In this document: positions 35,901 through 45,582 of the stretch, one piece after another
Position numbering within the stretch: the first letter of the stretch is position 1
How the letters are laid out: every line of letters begins with the position of its first letter
Notes under the pieces: model-generated
What the model saw: the letters and a program-made list of their open reading frames with translations, nothing else
Database searches by the model: none
What the model was told of the DNA's origin: nothing
Assembly (NCBI RefSeq): GCF_910592395.1
Contig: NC_088312.1
Coordinates: 8,866,001 to 8,930,000 of the forward strand
Length of the DNA stretch: 64,000 nucleotides
From: Lineus longissimus
Lineage: Eukaryota; Nemertea; Pilidiophora; Heteronemertea; Lineidae
Direction: 5' to 3'
Position numbers and translations under genes: made by a program

Positions 35901-37946
35901 TTCTGAAAAGTTCCCGAACTCATCTCTTTGCTCTTATTTTCAGGTGTTCCTACTCGCAGGTCGTAAACGAAAGAAAAGTACCACATCCAACTATCTAGTT
36001 TCAATCGATCCTACCGATTTGTCTCGAGGGGGAGAGTCGTTTGTTGGGAAGCTGCGCTCCAATATGTTAGGGACGCAGTTCACCATCTTCGATAGTGGGG
36101 AGAACCCGAAGAAAGGAAACACCGATACGTCACGTCGAGAAGTTTGCGCTGTGATATATGTAAGTTAACATGGTTGAGGGCAATCTTATTTGAGCTGAAA
36201 ACACTTTCTGATTGCTGAAAGTTGTGGCTGTAAACATGTAAGGTCCCTGCAGTGAACCTAGGGGAGGTGTTGTCAAATTGTCTAGTGTCTAGTGGACTTT
36301 GGCTTTGTTAAAACTTTCATTTTTGATATTGCAGGAAACAAACGTTTTAGGTTTCAAGGGCCCGAGAAAAATGACGGTTATCATTCCAGGGATGAACCTT
36401 GACCATGAGCGAGTTGATATAAGACCTCGATCGGTAAGCATATTACTGGATTATCGATTCATTTGAAATTAATGCACATGTAAGGCATATTAGTTACAGA
36501 GTGAATTTGAATATTAGAAGTAGATTGAAGTAGGCCAAAAGCCCTAGGTTAATTGAAGAAATATACTAAGCTTGTATAACGTGATGGCTTACAGTATCTG
36601 TATTGATGATCATCTTCAATATTTTGTGCTTTACAAACAACTGACGGTCTGGATGTAAACTCACCTGATTATCTTGTTTCAGGATCACGATGGTCTTATC
36701 GAGCGCTGGAAAAGGAAAAATATGGAGAATATTCTAGAGTTACATAACAAGACGCCAGTATGGAACGATGATACTCAGTCATATGTGCTTAATTTTCACG
36801 GTCGTGTCACACAGGCCTCCGTGAAAAATTTCCAAATCGTCCATGACAACGATGGTACGTATGCAAAACATATTTTTTCTGCTACCAGAGTACACATAAC
36901 TGTACATCCTTTGCATACATCACAGTGCATTGCACATAGAAGTCAGTGCAATGCACAGTGCATTGTACAGGAAGAGCATCTTACCTGGTGAAGGGTTTTA
37001 GCCTCCATGCATTGTTTTGTATGCCACTTGTGGTAGTCTCTTGAGGAATGAATTTGTCTTTGGTGCGGGCAAGTAACTAGTGTGGATTTTACCACGTCCC
37101 TAAGGTTTATCTTGTACATTTCTTTTCTAGATACAGACAAAGGTGACCATTTTAGTTGTTCGACCGTTTCATTTTTGAAAATTGTTATTCTTGTTCTTGC
37201 TATTTCTGCTGTTAAGGCATTAGAGTTAATTTTCACAAAGTTAACTGTTCGCAAAGATAAATCAGTCATAAACATTACCCGGTCTAAGTGACACATTTTG
37301 GCCCGAGTTATATCAGTTTCTTTGTGATATGACTGGAACATGACACAAGTAGGCAATGTACTCAAATCTGAATACAGCAATGTCATCACACTAAACTCCA
37401 CAGCATATAGTGTGCTCAGTAACTTGAGTGCATGATGAGTTGAGTTGACGCCCGTTGTTTTTCTTGAAAGACTGCTCCCTGGAAAAAATGGTTGTTGGGC
37501 TCAGTTTTGTGGATGTTTGGACATAGTCAGCTTGGTTTATCAGGACAGGGACTCCATTGTTGTGTACAATGTGTGTAGGCCAAAACAATAGATGAATTTT
37601 TGCTTACCGCAGTCATTGGTTCAACCAGTTGCTAGCAAAAGCTTTCTACTGCTGCAAAAAACCCAGATGGCTATCTATTTCTTGATCCAGACGATCTTAT
37701 CGTTCTAACCTGACGTCACAAATTAGTTTTCACTTTTTATCTGGCAGTGACTGTGTGTATCACTACGGAAATGCAAAACAGTTGCTTATTTTTCCTTTTT
37801 GTCTGTTTTCAGTGGACTACATCGTGATGCAGTTCGGGCGAGTAGCAGAAGACGTCTTTACAATGGATTACAACTACCCTCTGTGCGCCCTCCAAGCCTT
37901 TTCTATAGCGCTGAGCAGTTTTGATAGCAAACTGGCATGCGAATAA
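8865..37946 (+). CDS. TUB: Tubby-family protein (TUB/TULP), spliced gene, whole span
   Basis: Joining 8865-8920, 17596-17640, 18142-18205, 19377-19551, 27442-27585, 28670-28884, 31656-31841, 33032-33106, 35325-35516, 35944-36159, 36335-36433, 36683-36854 and 37813-37946 gives 1773 nt, 590 residues, with every phase matching. N-terminal VLDEDR...[17 protein letters not shown] (about residues 35-65) resembles the conserved TUB/TULP3 helix that binds IFT-A. The middle is acidic and Ser/Pro-rich with a lysine cluster. Residues about 340-590 are the Tubby C-terminal domain, with [60 protein letters not shown] and the invariant-looking end FDSKLACE. Family members bind PI(4,5)P2 at the membrane and carry receptors into cilia. 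The domain looks intact. TUB versus TULP3 orthology is not settled by eye. Confidence 0.95.
8921..16641 (+). other. Large first intron of tubby (for exon A)
   Basis: About 7.7 kb of AT-rich sequence. Features: a 15-base G tract (8986-9000) and a G/T-rich low-complexity stretch (about 9190-9217). An unrecognised open frame at 12202-12604 (74 codons, a stop, then 63 codons in an overlapping frame) may be a decayed coding fragment. No exon with matching phase and splice sites was recognised here. Confidence 0.35.
16642..16739 (+). CDS. TUB: tubby alternative first coding exon B
   Basis: ATG in a fair context (GCCACGATGT) after an in-frame TGA at 16600. The 32 codons begin [20 protein letters not shown] and continue with a charged helix ([12 protein letters not shown]), ending AAG|GTACAG with two spare bases. 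That phase fits 17596 and 18142, exactly as exon A does. The composition is coding-like and the sequence could extend the helical N terminus. I do not recognise it in other tubby proteins. Confidence 0.5.
17596..17640 (+). CDS. TUB: tubby optional 45-nt exon with internal ATG
   Basis: Acceptor tcttcag|CAG is a NAGNAG tandem, so splicing may start at 17596 or 17599. The exon is 45 nt (or 42), so including or skipping it keeps the frame. It contains ATG at 17606 in an excellent context (GCCGCCATGT) and reads [14 protein letters not shown] across the next junction. It could be the start of a 568-residue form, or an in-frame cassette after exon A or B. Donor AAC|GTGAGT. Confidence 0.7.
18142..18205 (+). 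CDS. TUB: tubby core exon: conserved N-terminal helix, first half
   Basis: 64 nt, acceptor tttccctgcag and donor CAG|GTAAGT. Encodes [21 protein letters not shown], which begins the basic/amphipathic helix conserved in TUB and TULP3. Confidence 0.93.
18206..19376 (+). other. tubby intron
   Basis: 1.17 kb, GTAAGT to tttcag. No further feature seen. Confidence 0.7.
19377..19551 (+). CDS. TUB: tubby core exon: conserved N-terminal helix, second half
   Basis: 175 nt in phase 0, ending phase 1 (ATG|GTAAAA). Encodes [20 protein letters not shown] and a basic Arg/His-rich continuation to QGYYG. The helix matches the segment which in TUB/TULP3 binds the IFT-A complex. Confidence 0.93.
20222..20420 (+). 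mobile_element. Decayed tRNA-derived SINE
   Basis: The head reads ATAGTGCACTGGTTTAAAA, then CTGGCTCAGAATCCA and GGTTGTGGGTTTGTTTCCC, a worn tRNA-like A box, anticodon stem and B box. It is followed by TTGCTCAAGTCCCTCTG, related to the body motif of the SINE at 6336. More diverged than that copy. Boundaries approximate. Confidence 0.5.
23704..24115 (+). repeat. Diverged tandem repeat, period about 36-38 bp
   Basis: About ten imperfect units built on GTGGTACCAAGTAGTGTGG followed by TAAATAACCCTGCCAT. Units vary by substitution and small indels. The resulting 78-codon minus-strand frame has no independent support. Confidence 0.75.
26308..26484. mobile_element. Tc1/mariner-type MITE, TA target duplication
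   Basis: 177 bp flanked by TA (26306-26307 and 26485-26486). Terminal inverted repeats of about 26 bp: CAGTGGAACTGTCTTAAGGA at the left; the right end complement starts CAGTGGAACCTCCCTTAGCA. No coding capacity. TA duplication plus CAGTGGAAC ends fits a non-autonomous Tc1/mariner-like element. Lies inside a tubby intron. Confidence 0.8.
27442..27585 (+). CDS. TUB: tubby exon: acidic linker
   Basis: 144 nt, phase 1 to phase 1, acceptor tctctctttacag, donor ACAG|GTACGT. Encodes [20 protein letters not shown] then an acidic [14 protein letters not shown] stretch. Length is a multiple of three, so it could be skipped in frame. Low-complexity acidic linkers are usual between the N-terminal helix and the Tubby domain. 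Confidence 0.88.
27586..28669 (+). other. tubby intron with minisatellite
   Basis: 1.08 kb. Holds the 22-bp minisatellite at 28261-28457 and otherwise AT-rich sequence. Confidence 0.7.
28261..28457. repeat. 22-bp minisatellite, nine copies
   Basis: Head-to-tail units of 22 bp with the core TACGTATCCATAAAGAACAA, starting every 22 bp from 28261 to 28437. The first three units have TACGTG and the other six TACGTA, so variant units are segregated by position; unit 7 has CTTACG. No unit contains a minus-strand stop, which produces two long spurious minus-strand frames of repeating [14 protein letters not shown] type. Confidence 0.95.
28670..28884 (+). CDS. TUB: tubby exon: Ser/Pro-rich linker
   Basis: 215 nt, completes the split Glu codon (G|AA) and ends phase 0 at AAT|GTGAGT. 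Encodes a disordered, acidic then Pro-rich segment ([27 protein letters not shown]) ending in a Gln-rich stretch. PPPAY is a WW-domain-type PPxY motif, so a WW ligand role is possible but untested. Confidence 0.88.
28885..31655 (+). other. tubby intron
   Basis: 2.77 kb, GTGAGT to tccgcag. AT-rich; no further feature recognised. Confidence 0.65.
31656..31841 (+). CDS. TUB: tubby exon: lysine-rich, NLS-like segment
   Basis: 186 nt, phase 0 to 0, acceptor tttgtccgcag, donor GGG|GTAACA. Encodes [20 protein letters not shown] then a basic cluster [11 protein letters not shown] and an acidic tail. The cluster could serve as a nuclear localisation signal; some tubby proteins are reported in the nucleus, but the role here is inference. 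Could be skipped in frame. Confidence 0.9.
31842..33031 (+). other. tubby intron
   Basis: 1.19 kb. No feature recognised beyond the splice sites. Confidence 0.65.
33032..33106 (+). CDS. TUB: tubby small exon before the Tubby domain
   Basis: 75 nt, phase 0 to 0, acceptor catttgcag, donor ATG|GTATGT. Encodes [20 protein letters not shown] and DDEDM. Acidic/Pro-rich linker, possible cassette exon. Confidence 0.82.
33107..35324 (+). other. tubby intron
   Basis: 2.2 kb. Contains a 197-codon minus-strand open frame (34072-34665), listed separately. Otherwise AT-rich. Confidence 0.6.
34072..34665 (-). CDS. Unrecognised intronic antisense ORF, 197 codons
   Basis: Starts [20 protein letters not shown] and ends KEFCMPFTR. 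No family recognised, no clear signal peptide or transmembrane segment and no repeats. The length is near what chance could give once in 64 kb of AT-rich DNA, and it lies antisense inside a tubby intron. It could be an intronic single-exon gene, part of an old transposon, or chance; chance is most likely. Confidence 0.15.
   Translation of the reverse strand: MMESASLNRVGHRVPMLEGAVQALKQGRGGTSTGCIIIIPRSDIMCSLEMGLEGITKNGSIAVHVYTNYNTDVRIIAVIKFFNDTMDIVKITQCNSDKLISSADPLVNSAVDTINDINETSIELNSILFQLLKVLHIITLNSDLCVPRVHWGVFLPLYENNPVTSSNKISVISVSIALTLKPSQNKTKKEFCMPFTR
35325..35516 (+). CDS. TUB: tubby exon: start of Tubby domain
   Basis: 192 nt, phase 0 to 0. After a short linker it enters the Tubby domain at about [14 protein letters not shown], then [11 protein letters not shown] and [16 protein letters not shown]. 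These are the first beta strands of the 12-stranded barrel in known Tubby structures. Confidence 0.96.
35944..36159 (+). CDS. TUB: tubby exon: phosphoinositide-binding region
   Basis: 216 nt, phase 0 to 0, acceptor ttttcag, donor TAT|GTAAGT. Encodes [39 protein letters not shown] and [12 protein letters not shown]. The basic RKRKK stretch and following strands correspond to the surface that binds PI(4,5)P2 in mouse tubby; the assignment is from family knowledge. Confidence 0.96.
36335..36433 (+). CDS. TUB: tubby exon: Tubby domain, GFKGPRKM block
   Basis: 99 nt, phase 0 to 0. Encodes [20 protein letters not shown] and [13 protein letters not shown], a family-diagnostic block. Confidence 0.96.
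36683..36854 (+). CDS. TUB: tubby exon: Tubby domain, NKTPVWND block
   Basis: 172 nt, phase 0 to 1, donor GATG|GTACGT. Encodes [37 protein letters not shown] and HDND. Very strongly conserved type of sequence in the family. Confidence 0.97.
36855..37812 (+). other. tubby last intron
   Basis: 958 nt. Contains short inverted copies of GTGCATTGCAC / GTGCAATGCAC near 36925-36965, probably incidental. Confidence 0.6.
37813..37946 (+). CDS. TUB: tubby terminal coding exon
   Basis: 134 nt including TAA. Completes a split Val codon and encodes [38 protein letters not shown] and SKLACE, including the buried C-terminal helix that runs through the Tubby barrel in known structures. The reading ends exactly at the family's usual C terminus. 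Confidence 0.97.
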
Positions 37947-40900
37947 TCTAGTCGGCTATCTATGAACTTGTAGTTGTGGTAGAGACAGTGAATTCCACAT
38001 TAAAGGGAGACATATTTTGTTACTGATGTCATGGGTTTTCAATTCCATTGAACCAATGAGGATTCAGACACATTTTGCCTGGAGGAACAAGGTTACCTCA
38101 CATTGCATTGTATCATTAAAAGTTGCCATGCAATTCATTTAGTTGTTTTGAGAGTTTATTAAGATTACTCATATCCACATCTGCGATGTTAGTTTTATTC
38201 CAACTAATGAGGTGGTTTTATGTTGGAAAAAAAGGCTTTGATTGTGTACTTGGTCAAGTGCCTGAGTTCAGATGTATTCCACCGAGTATTGTACCGACTA
38301 TTGCTTACTTTAGCCAGACCCAGGTGGTGTGAGTCAAATATATCATGCCGGTTTTCTTTTCTGAAAATAAACCTTGGAGACGCAGACCAATCCAGAGAAA
38401 ACAAGAGTCAGCAAATGTTCTGGCAAAAAATTACGTATAAAGTTTTCTCTGGGTCTGTGTTGGTTGCATTTGCATGCAAAAACAGATAAGATTTTCTTAG
38501 AACCCTCCTGATGCTGTGGGGGGTGTTTCAGAGTTAATTTAGGAGATATTGTAAAGTTGTTGATTGGAGTGTTGGCACTCAGACCTTCCAAAATATTGTG
38601 GATAACAGAATTATTCGATGTAAATAGGATTGGCTGTATATACTTAATTATTATGCGTGTGCTTGGAATCTGCTTGGTGTTTGAGCAGCGGTTTCCTTAG
38701 CAAATTCTCCAAAGAAAGTGAGATGATATGAGAAACTGCTGCAGAAAATATCAAGGTAATATTCTGTGCACCTTGTTTGCGTTTGTTATGCCACCAGAAC
38801 TGCACATTCTGTATATGTATCTTACATTTTGGAGATGTCACAGTATTTTTATAATTTTTAGAGCCTGGCAATGTATTTGACAGTATATGAAAGTATTTCT
38901 GTCTGAAAATAGCTGTATATGAAAGTATTTCTGTCTGAAAATGGCTGCAAAACTAAAGGATTGAAAATGGCAGGCAGTCATTGCTGAGGTGTTTAATCTG
39001 TTGAAAATACTGTGAGATCACTCATTTGTGCATGTTGACCTTCACTGATGAACCAATGTCATTCATGACCTTGAGGTTCAAGGTCAAGTTCTTTTTAATG
39101 TAATTATGATAGATATGTGCAATATAAGTTGTTTGGTTTTGGATGATTTGTCAGAAATCGAACAGAGGGTTTTTTAAACGATGAAAGGTCTTTATCTATG
39201 TTTAGTACCTCGAGATTTGTCCATAAAAAAATGTACAAAATGATTTTAATGAATTCTCTGCTTGCTAGTATAGTGTAAAAATAACACAAGATGACAATTG
39301 GTTTGTTTTTACTCAAGTTTTCCAGTAATTCCTGTTCATTTTGTGCAGGAATTGTACGATTTACACAAAGATTATATCACGAATGACACAAATTGTACCA
39401 TCAGCAATTGAAATGTTGTCAGTTGCTCTTGACAAGCCATAAACATTTTCAACTATTTTGGCGTTATGTGCTCCCGATTGATTTTGACTTATAGCATTAT
39501 GAGAATGATTCCTCTACTTCATTGGAGTGACTAGAAATCTCAAGTTGAAATGAACGCTCTTCTGTAACGATAAAAACAGTGCTGCTATCTAAAAACAGGT
39601 TTCAGCACTAGAATATAGAGCAGGACTTAAGACTGCTAAATCAAAAAATGTGGCAATGTACTTTAACATGTTTAACAAGAGTCTTGACATTTTGATTAGT
39701 TTTGAAAAAATACTCTGCCAGCAATGAAATTGTAACACATCTTAATATTTAAATGCGCGTGTTGTTCTTACTAAAATCTTGTTAACTTGCTAATGACCCG
39801 GCAACACAAATCAAAGAAAGTTTGACTTCTACGCTTGATTTATGTTTTTTACTCTTTTCATGGAGTGCTGTTTTCTAGAGAAAGTAATCAAAAGGACCGA
39901 ACTTCCCACCAGTAAATTCTGTGTGGTTCTTCTGGCTTTGCTTCTCCGTTCTCAGAATATTTGAGATGCAAGCTCAGACAGTCTGTCCACTTTCGGTAAC
40001 AAAGCGGCTGTTCTCCTGGTTAGCTAGCTAGACCGATATTTCTTCTCCTCTTGCAATTTTTAAGTGTCCTTGCAACGTCAAGATTCTGATTTCAAGAAGA
40101 CATGGTCTTTTTCAGTGGTCTATAAAGACTGAAGTTGACACTATCGACTCCTGGCTACAAACTTATGATAACATATCAAACTTGCTATATCCTTCATTTG
40201 GCCTGTACTTACTTGCGTACTTCTAAAATATCTATTCAGAATTGTTACATTTGCGTCCATACAAGTTCCCCAGGTGTATCTATATCCACGCCAGATGTGG
40301 TGTGCATGATCAACCTGGGAATACGTAAGGCAAACTATATATCTTGAATAGGCCTGTTCCTGTTCTTACGATTTCATCGTGATTTACCCAGGTTGTTAGA
40401 GTTTATCATGAGAACTGTTAGAGTGTTATAATTTATTTGGCGCTATTTTATCAGTACTGGTACTTATATTTCTGGGACATATCCAGCATGACTTGTGATC
40501 CAACTTCATATAGGATTTATGAACTTCGACAGTGTACTTACATGGCTACAGTTTAATATTGTTTCTGGAGACCAACAATGCAAAGCTAGTCAGTTTGTTG
40601 TCTGTTTGTTTCATGCTTGTTGTTCTGGCTGTGTCCCTGAATAAGCTGCAGTTGTGTATTTATGTGTTTAACTTGTAAATAGTAACGACCAGGGGGTCAC
40701 AAGGTGTAGTTCCATCCACAAAAGATTAGGCCATAGTACTGCAGAAAACATTAGATAGGCTAGATCACAGAATTCATTCGACTGAATGAGTTCTGCCAGA
40801 TTTTGCACCCATGTGATGTATCCGTGTGGGGATTTAGTGTATCAAATTCTTTGAAATTTGGTAGAAATTATCTGAATATTTAATTGAGACCTCGTGTCAC

Positions 40901-43420
40901 CTGACCGCCTTCCTAAACTCTTCAGAAGACTTCAGGGAGTTGTTTATTTTCATTGTTCATTGATGTGTAAAGATTAGAATAGAATCATGCTCTCTGTGTT
41001 GTCAATATCTGCATTTGTTTTATAAACTGTAAAGTATGCTTTGAGACACCGCTGGACATCTGATTATACAGGTACATCATTCTGGGCCACTTGTACAATC
41101 ACTTGGCATTGCTATACATTGAAGTCTTTGTTTTTGTCTTCAAAAGGATGGCAAATGTCCTGGGAAGAAGCTATATCATAAAACACAGTAGACTTCAACA
41201 AGACATATAGCTGGCCAGAACCTGTATAATCAAACTGAGGGACTCTGATTGCATTGTCAACAAATAAGAGTATATTCGTCATAAGTTTGACAGGTTCAAC
41301 AGTATATTTAGTAAAGAAAACTGCTCAAATGTATATGTGAACCTGGTAAACTTGAGTTGTCATGAACTTTGCTTTGTAGGCCAGCTTGTAAATATGATGG
41401 CTCGGTTCCTAAAACTGCCGCAGTGCTTAAGACGAGTTTGTGGATGTAGCACGAGCACACTTGAAGGATAAACAGTTCTTGCAGATGCATAACTATGTTT
41501 TAATGAGCGTCTGTTATTCTGGATTTCAGGTCATGAAGACCTGCACACACTGTGGATAGAAATCAAAAGCTGATAGATTTAAGTTGTTGGTTTGACAAGT
41601 AATCATCATTGTTCAGACTTTGGAATGATTTTTGTCACATTTTTGCGTAATTAGCCAGTAAGGCACATGGAGAAGACAATTCGGCTTTGTGGTTTGCTTG
41701 TGTGCAGGCCTTCATGTTTGCCAGATATGAAATTTGAATATGGATTGTGAATTGCACGCCTGCCTGATTTTTTTTACTCTGGTTTCTTCCAACACGTAGT
41801 ATTATATTTTCTAGACTGATGCGTTTCTGCTTTGTCATGTTTGTCTTGAGTTATATTGCCTGTACTGAGACACCTGCTAAATAAAGGAGGACTATAGGCA
41901 AGAACTGGTCGTCTTTGGATGACTAATATGGATGGTTTACAAGGGGAACTGGGTCTGGTTTGATTTAGTGATGAATGTATGCCTCGTAGACGCCTCAAAA
42001 GCTCCGATGTACTTTGAGATAGTAATCAGCGATTCTCCTAACTTAATACGACTCACATGACTCCAGCCTATAGTTTCCCTTTAAATCCCTGCAATGTCTC
42101 GGCTGTCTTCGTTCATAAAACAATGATAAGTCTTTATCAATTCTTGGTATTGGTCGGGCAGCAAGAAGTAGTTCTAAAATCGGAGGGGTCAGGCTTCTTG
42201 TATTTGACTCTAGAGTATTCTTGGGCCTTTGCCTCAATCAGAAATTTTGTTTCAGTTATCATGCTATTTGGTTGTGTCATGAGGCTGAATACTATGTCAA
42301 AGAAAATATATATTGACATAAACTTAAAACTTGGCTTAACTTATGTTGAGAAATGGCGAAAACATATTTTTGTGTCCCATGTGATCATGCGTGTATAATC
42401 GGTATGGAATCCTTTTACAAACAAATCTTCAACTTTATCTTAAAAGCGCACCAATAATCGGAAGCAATAATTCAAAAAGATTATTTCATATCTTCAGCTT
42501 GATCTTTGGCTTTTGACTACTAACATTTTCCCTCTACAAAAGTGTTCTGTTGAGATATAACTGGGAACTAGCATTGCTTTTGGGACATTCTGTAGCCTGT
42601 GAGCAAAATTATTGTAATTTTTGATTTCAGTGCTGAATTATTATAGCCTTGATATTCACATTAACTGGGACAGGCAACAGTGCTGGTATTGTCCTTGAAT
42701 TGTAACGTACATGTATCTTGCTCTGAGCTTTTCTGTAGCTAGATATACCGCAGTGGTCGATCACGAACTTTGGAGAAGGGGAGTGTAAGCCAACCAAGAG
42801 ATGAAAATCTTAAAAACGAGGCGGGTCTGGGGGCCCTCCCCCAAACAAAATGGGAAGAGGGTGGGCAAGGCGCACCTGAACCCCCCCCCCATCAACCTTT
42901 TCACTGTATTGTGGTCAATGCCCAATTGATGAGTGTGGGACGTTTTGGCCATTAACAAATTCGGTACGGATACATGGATGTTACAGGGGTACAGACCAGT
43001 ACATCTTCTTCAATTCCTACCGAGTAGGCTGTATCTCAAATTTTCTCTCAGATTCTACAACTGCCCATACCGGGAATGTTGATCAGTTTCGAAATTGTAA
43101 CAAAACAGGGGCAGCCGATGTCTTGGTCACAAAATTCATCAACCACCTTGAAGATTTCATTGCACCCACCATACAAATGCATGCAATCAAAAAGATGCCG
43201 TCCAGACTTTGAATGTATTAATGATGAGATCACTTTAGGTTATTTTGTTCATCCAAGCAGTACTGAATGTGACTTGTGATGTCTAAGACACAATCGTAGA
43301 GGCGTGCTCATGTACTCGTCTTGTAGCTGTGTTGGACTAATAAATTTTGTCAAAGAATTTATATCAGTCTTTATTTTATCTTTTGTATGTAAGTCTTCTT
43401 CGGGAGCACTTGAAAACAAC
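37947..43420. other. tubby 3' UTR and unassigned downstream sequence
   Basis: No gene recognised. Contains a 33-bp tandem duplication (about 38883-38945, TATATGAAAGTATTTCTGTC repeated) and a short C tract at 42881-42890. The numerous short open frames lack coding features. Confidence 0.5.
38366..38371 (+). promoter_or_regulatory. Candidate polyadenylation signal for tubby
   Basis: AATAAA 420 nt after the stop codon, the first such hexamer I noted downstream. A longer 3' UTR is possible. Confidence 0.3.
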
Positions 43421-44010
43421 TTCCAGCAGAAACCATGACACGGTCTTCGAATCTGGGGTGTGGTCCTCTTCATATCCTCAAGATAACAACAGCATGTTCT
43501 TTTGGTGCAGGAGAGATAGGTTGCAACGATGACTCCATGTCTTGCCCTTGGTTTACAAGACTTATAGATCCTTTTCAAACTTCCAGCAGAGACCATGACA
43601 CGGTCTTCGAATCTGGGGTGTGGTCCTCTTCATATCCTCAAGATAACAACAGCATGTTCTTTTGGTGCAGGAGAGATAGGTTGCGACGATGACTCCATGG
43701 GTGATATGAACAAAGACTAGCAAATGCTTTTATCTAAACTCCATGTACATTTACACCAGGCCTTTCTGTACAAAATTGAAGTAAAAGCATTTGCTAGTCT
43801 TTATTCATATCACCCCATGTCTTGCCCTTGGTTTACAAGACTTATAGATCCTTTTCTGAGACATCCTGTACCAAAGAAGATTACAACAGTGTGAGAGAGA
43901 AAGGTTGTGACTATATACTTTTCTAGGACGTCCTGTGTAAAGCATGATAACAACGGTATGTCTGAGTGGTGCTGGAGAGATAGGTTTTGACAATGTCTCA
44001 ATGTTCTATG
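43421..44010. repeat. 160-bp tandem repeat with decayed third unit
   Basis: Unit A is 43421-43580 and unit B starts at 43581, both with CACGGTCTTCGAATCTGGGG and GGTGCAGGAGAGATAGGTTG; they are nearly identical apart from a MITE inserted in unit B. From about 43860 to 44010 a strongly diverged unit follows (GATAACAACGGTATGTC, GGTGCTGGAGAGATAGGTT). Non-coding by appearance. Confidence 0.85.
43700..43814. mobile_element. 115-bp MITE with 33-bp terminal inverted repeats
   Basis: Left arm 43700-43732 and right arm 43782-43814 are inverted copies with one mismatch (GGTGATATGAACAAAGACTA at the left end), around 49 bp of unique sequence. Flanked by CCATG on both sides (43695-43699, 43815-43819). The unoccupied site GACTCCATGTCTTG is present in the sister repeat unit at about 43531-43544, so the insertion is directly demonstrated. 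If one more base is counted in each arm the duplication would be CAT (3 bp); the sequence cannot decide. Superfamily not assigned. Confidence 0.9.
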
Positions 44011-44240
44011 ATGCAACTTTTTCAAAATAGAGGACAGATGTATACATTTTAACTAATCATAGGCCGCACGATCCAATTGAATGATGCGTTATTTGTCAAA
44101 CGCATGTGTATAGTTCGCTGCGACTTCTTTCACCATCTCCGGCCGCGCTGGGTTGCTGGCGAAGTAAGCGCGGAGATGAAAGGACCTTTTAAATTATCCC
44201 GCAAAAAACTTCAGACGTATTATTATGCTAAGCCTTGTTG
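44011..44240. other. Unassigned sequence with GC-rich hairpin
   Basis: Contains a stem-loop at 44134-44178: CATCTCC...GCGCT pairs with AGCGCGGAGATG, with a 4-nt bulge and a loop of about 17 nt. Confidence 0.4.
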
Positions 44241-44640
44241 GATTGTCACATGACCTACACGTCACATCCTAGGCCCTCTCCTGCGACGAGCAGGTCAATC
44301 TGGCCGAGTAATTTCTGATGCAAATTTATCCGATGATATCTCGATAATCCTTTGCCAAAATCTTTTCAATCTCTGCGGATAGTAACTTAAGGATTCATCA
44401 ACATTGTGGAGAGAAACAGTTTGCTGTAAGTAGCAATTTTTGTGTGATTTGGAATCATTTTGTGCTCAGATTTATACCTCGTGCGTGAAGAACATGGTGT
44501 TTTTACCGGACCCCGTTTTTACTCTCCTGGCGGTTTGTCGTTGGCCGCAGAGAGCGAGAGAAACTATGGGGTGGTGTAGTATCTTTGAATATACCCCCTA
44601 GATTTAGTTAGTACCCAATTCTATACACAACCTGCGAAAA
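44241..44640 (+). repeat. Promoter/first-exon-like repeated module, copy 1
   Basis: Matches 53109-53390 in the same orientation: CATGACCTACACGTCACATC, then CAATCTGGCCGAGTAATTTC, GATATCTCGATAATCCTTTG and AACATTGTGGAGAGAAACAG, ending at TTTGCT|GTAAGT (44420-44431), a good splice donor. This copy carries about 90 extra bases after the donor. It could be a duplicated non-coding first exon with its upstream region, or simply a dispersed repeat. Confidence 0.6.
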
Positions 44641-44749
44641 TAAATTTCGGTTATTTTGAAACGACCCTTGTCACAGGCAACGTTTGTTTACCAGACTTTG
44701 AAAAAGGAATCAAAATATCCGAAACGTCGTCTATTTTATACAACGTTGT

Positions 44750-45359
44750 TGTAGTTTCGAATGAGATGTACCAAATATCCTTAAGAATAACTTGAACGAA
44801 GTTGTGTCCCGTAAAAAAGAAACACGCCTTTTATTTGCCCCTTTTGATCTTTCACTTTACATAACATGACTTTGGAGATTCTAACGATGATGATGATGTC
44901 TTCATCTATATAGTGATGGCGGCGGTGGCGGCGGCGGTTCAATCTGTAAAATTAATCATTCAAATAAGCCTAATGCTAGTGATACTACCTAAAAGATATT
45001 AACATGAGAAATATATTGATATAAATCGGGAACCGGAATCAAACTTACAAAGCTGGGGACTCTTAAGTTTCTCTGGAATTTAACTTGAAAGTAATACATA
45101 TAAGTAGCCTTTAAATGATCATCTTGCTTCCTTGACGGTGTACATCTCACTCACTCCAGATGACCCAAAAATCTTCAATGACTTCAACATGAACTTTGTG
45201 ACAGTATTAATTAACTTTTACGGCTTGACACTCTGGGAACTGCTAAGATAAGGCTAAAGTTCAGATAGGCCTACATAAATCAATAGAAAGAGAAACAGTT
45301 AGCCAGCATGAAGGATAAGAAATATGTAATATATATATATATTGATTTTGTCTGTAACA
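44750..45359 (-). repeat. BEL/Pao 3' LTR (left end on plus strand)
   Basis: 610 bp; on the plus strand it starts TGTAGTTTCGAATGAGATG and ends TTTTGTCTGTAACA. Includes a GGCGGCGGTGGCGGCGGCGG stretch and an AT dinucleotide run. Same length and apparently same sequence as 51748-52357. Confidence 0.96.
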
Positions 45360-45582
45360 TTCCGGCCCCATAAATGCGTCCTAGCCTAGCATTTACCTAA
45401 TATTCAAATCTACAAGAGACAAAATCCCTAAATCTACAAACAACCAGCCGCACATGGGCCTACATGCATACCGTAATACATATCATGGATGAGCAGTCAA
45501 AGGTTGTATGTGACAAGGTCACGCGCATCGTGTGTCATAAACATTGCCCCCCAAAAGAAACATGCTGGTCAGATGAAACTCA
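45360..45582 (-). other. BEL/Pao 3' untranslated region and polypurine-tract zone
   Basis: Between the ORF stop and the 3' LTR. The element-sense sequence next to the LTR is ATGGGGCCGGAA, a short purine-rich stretch that could be the polypurine tract. Confidence 0.45.
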
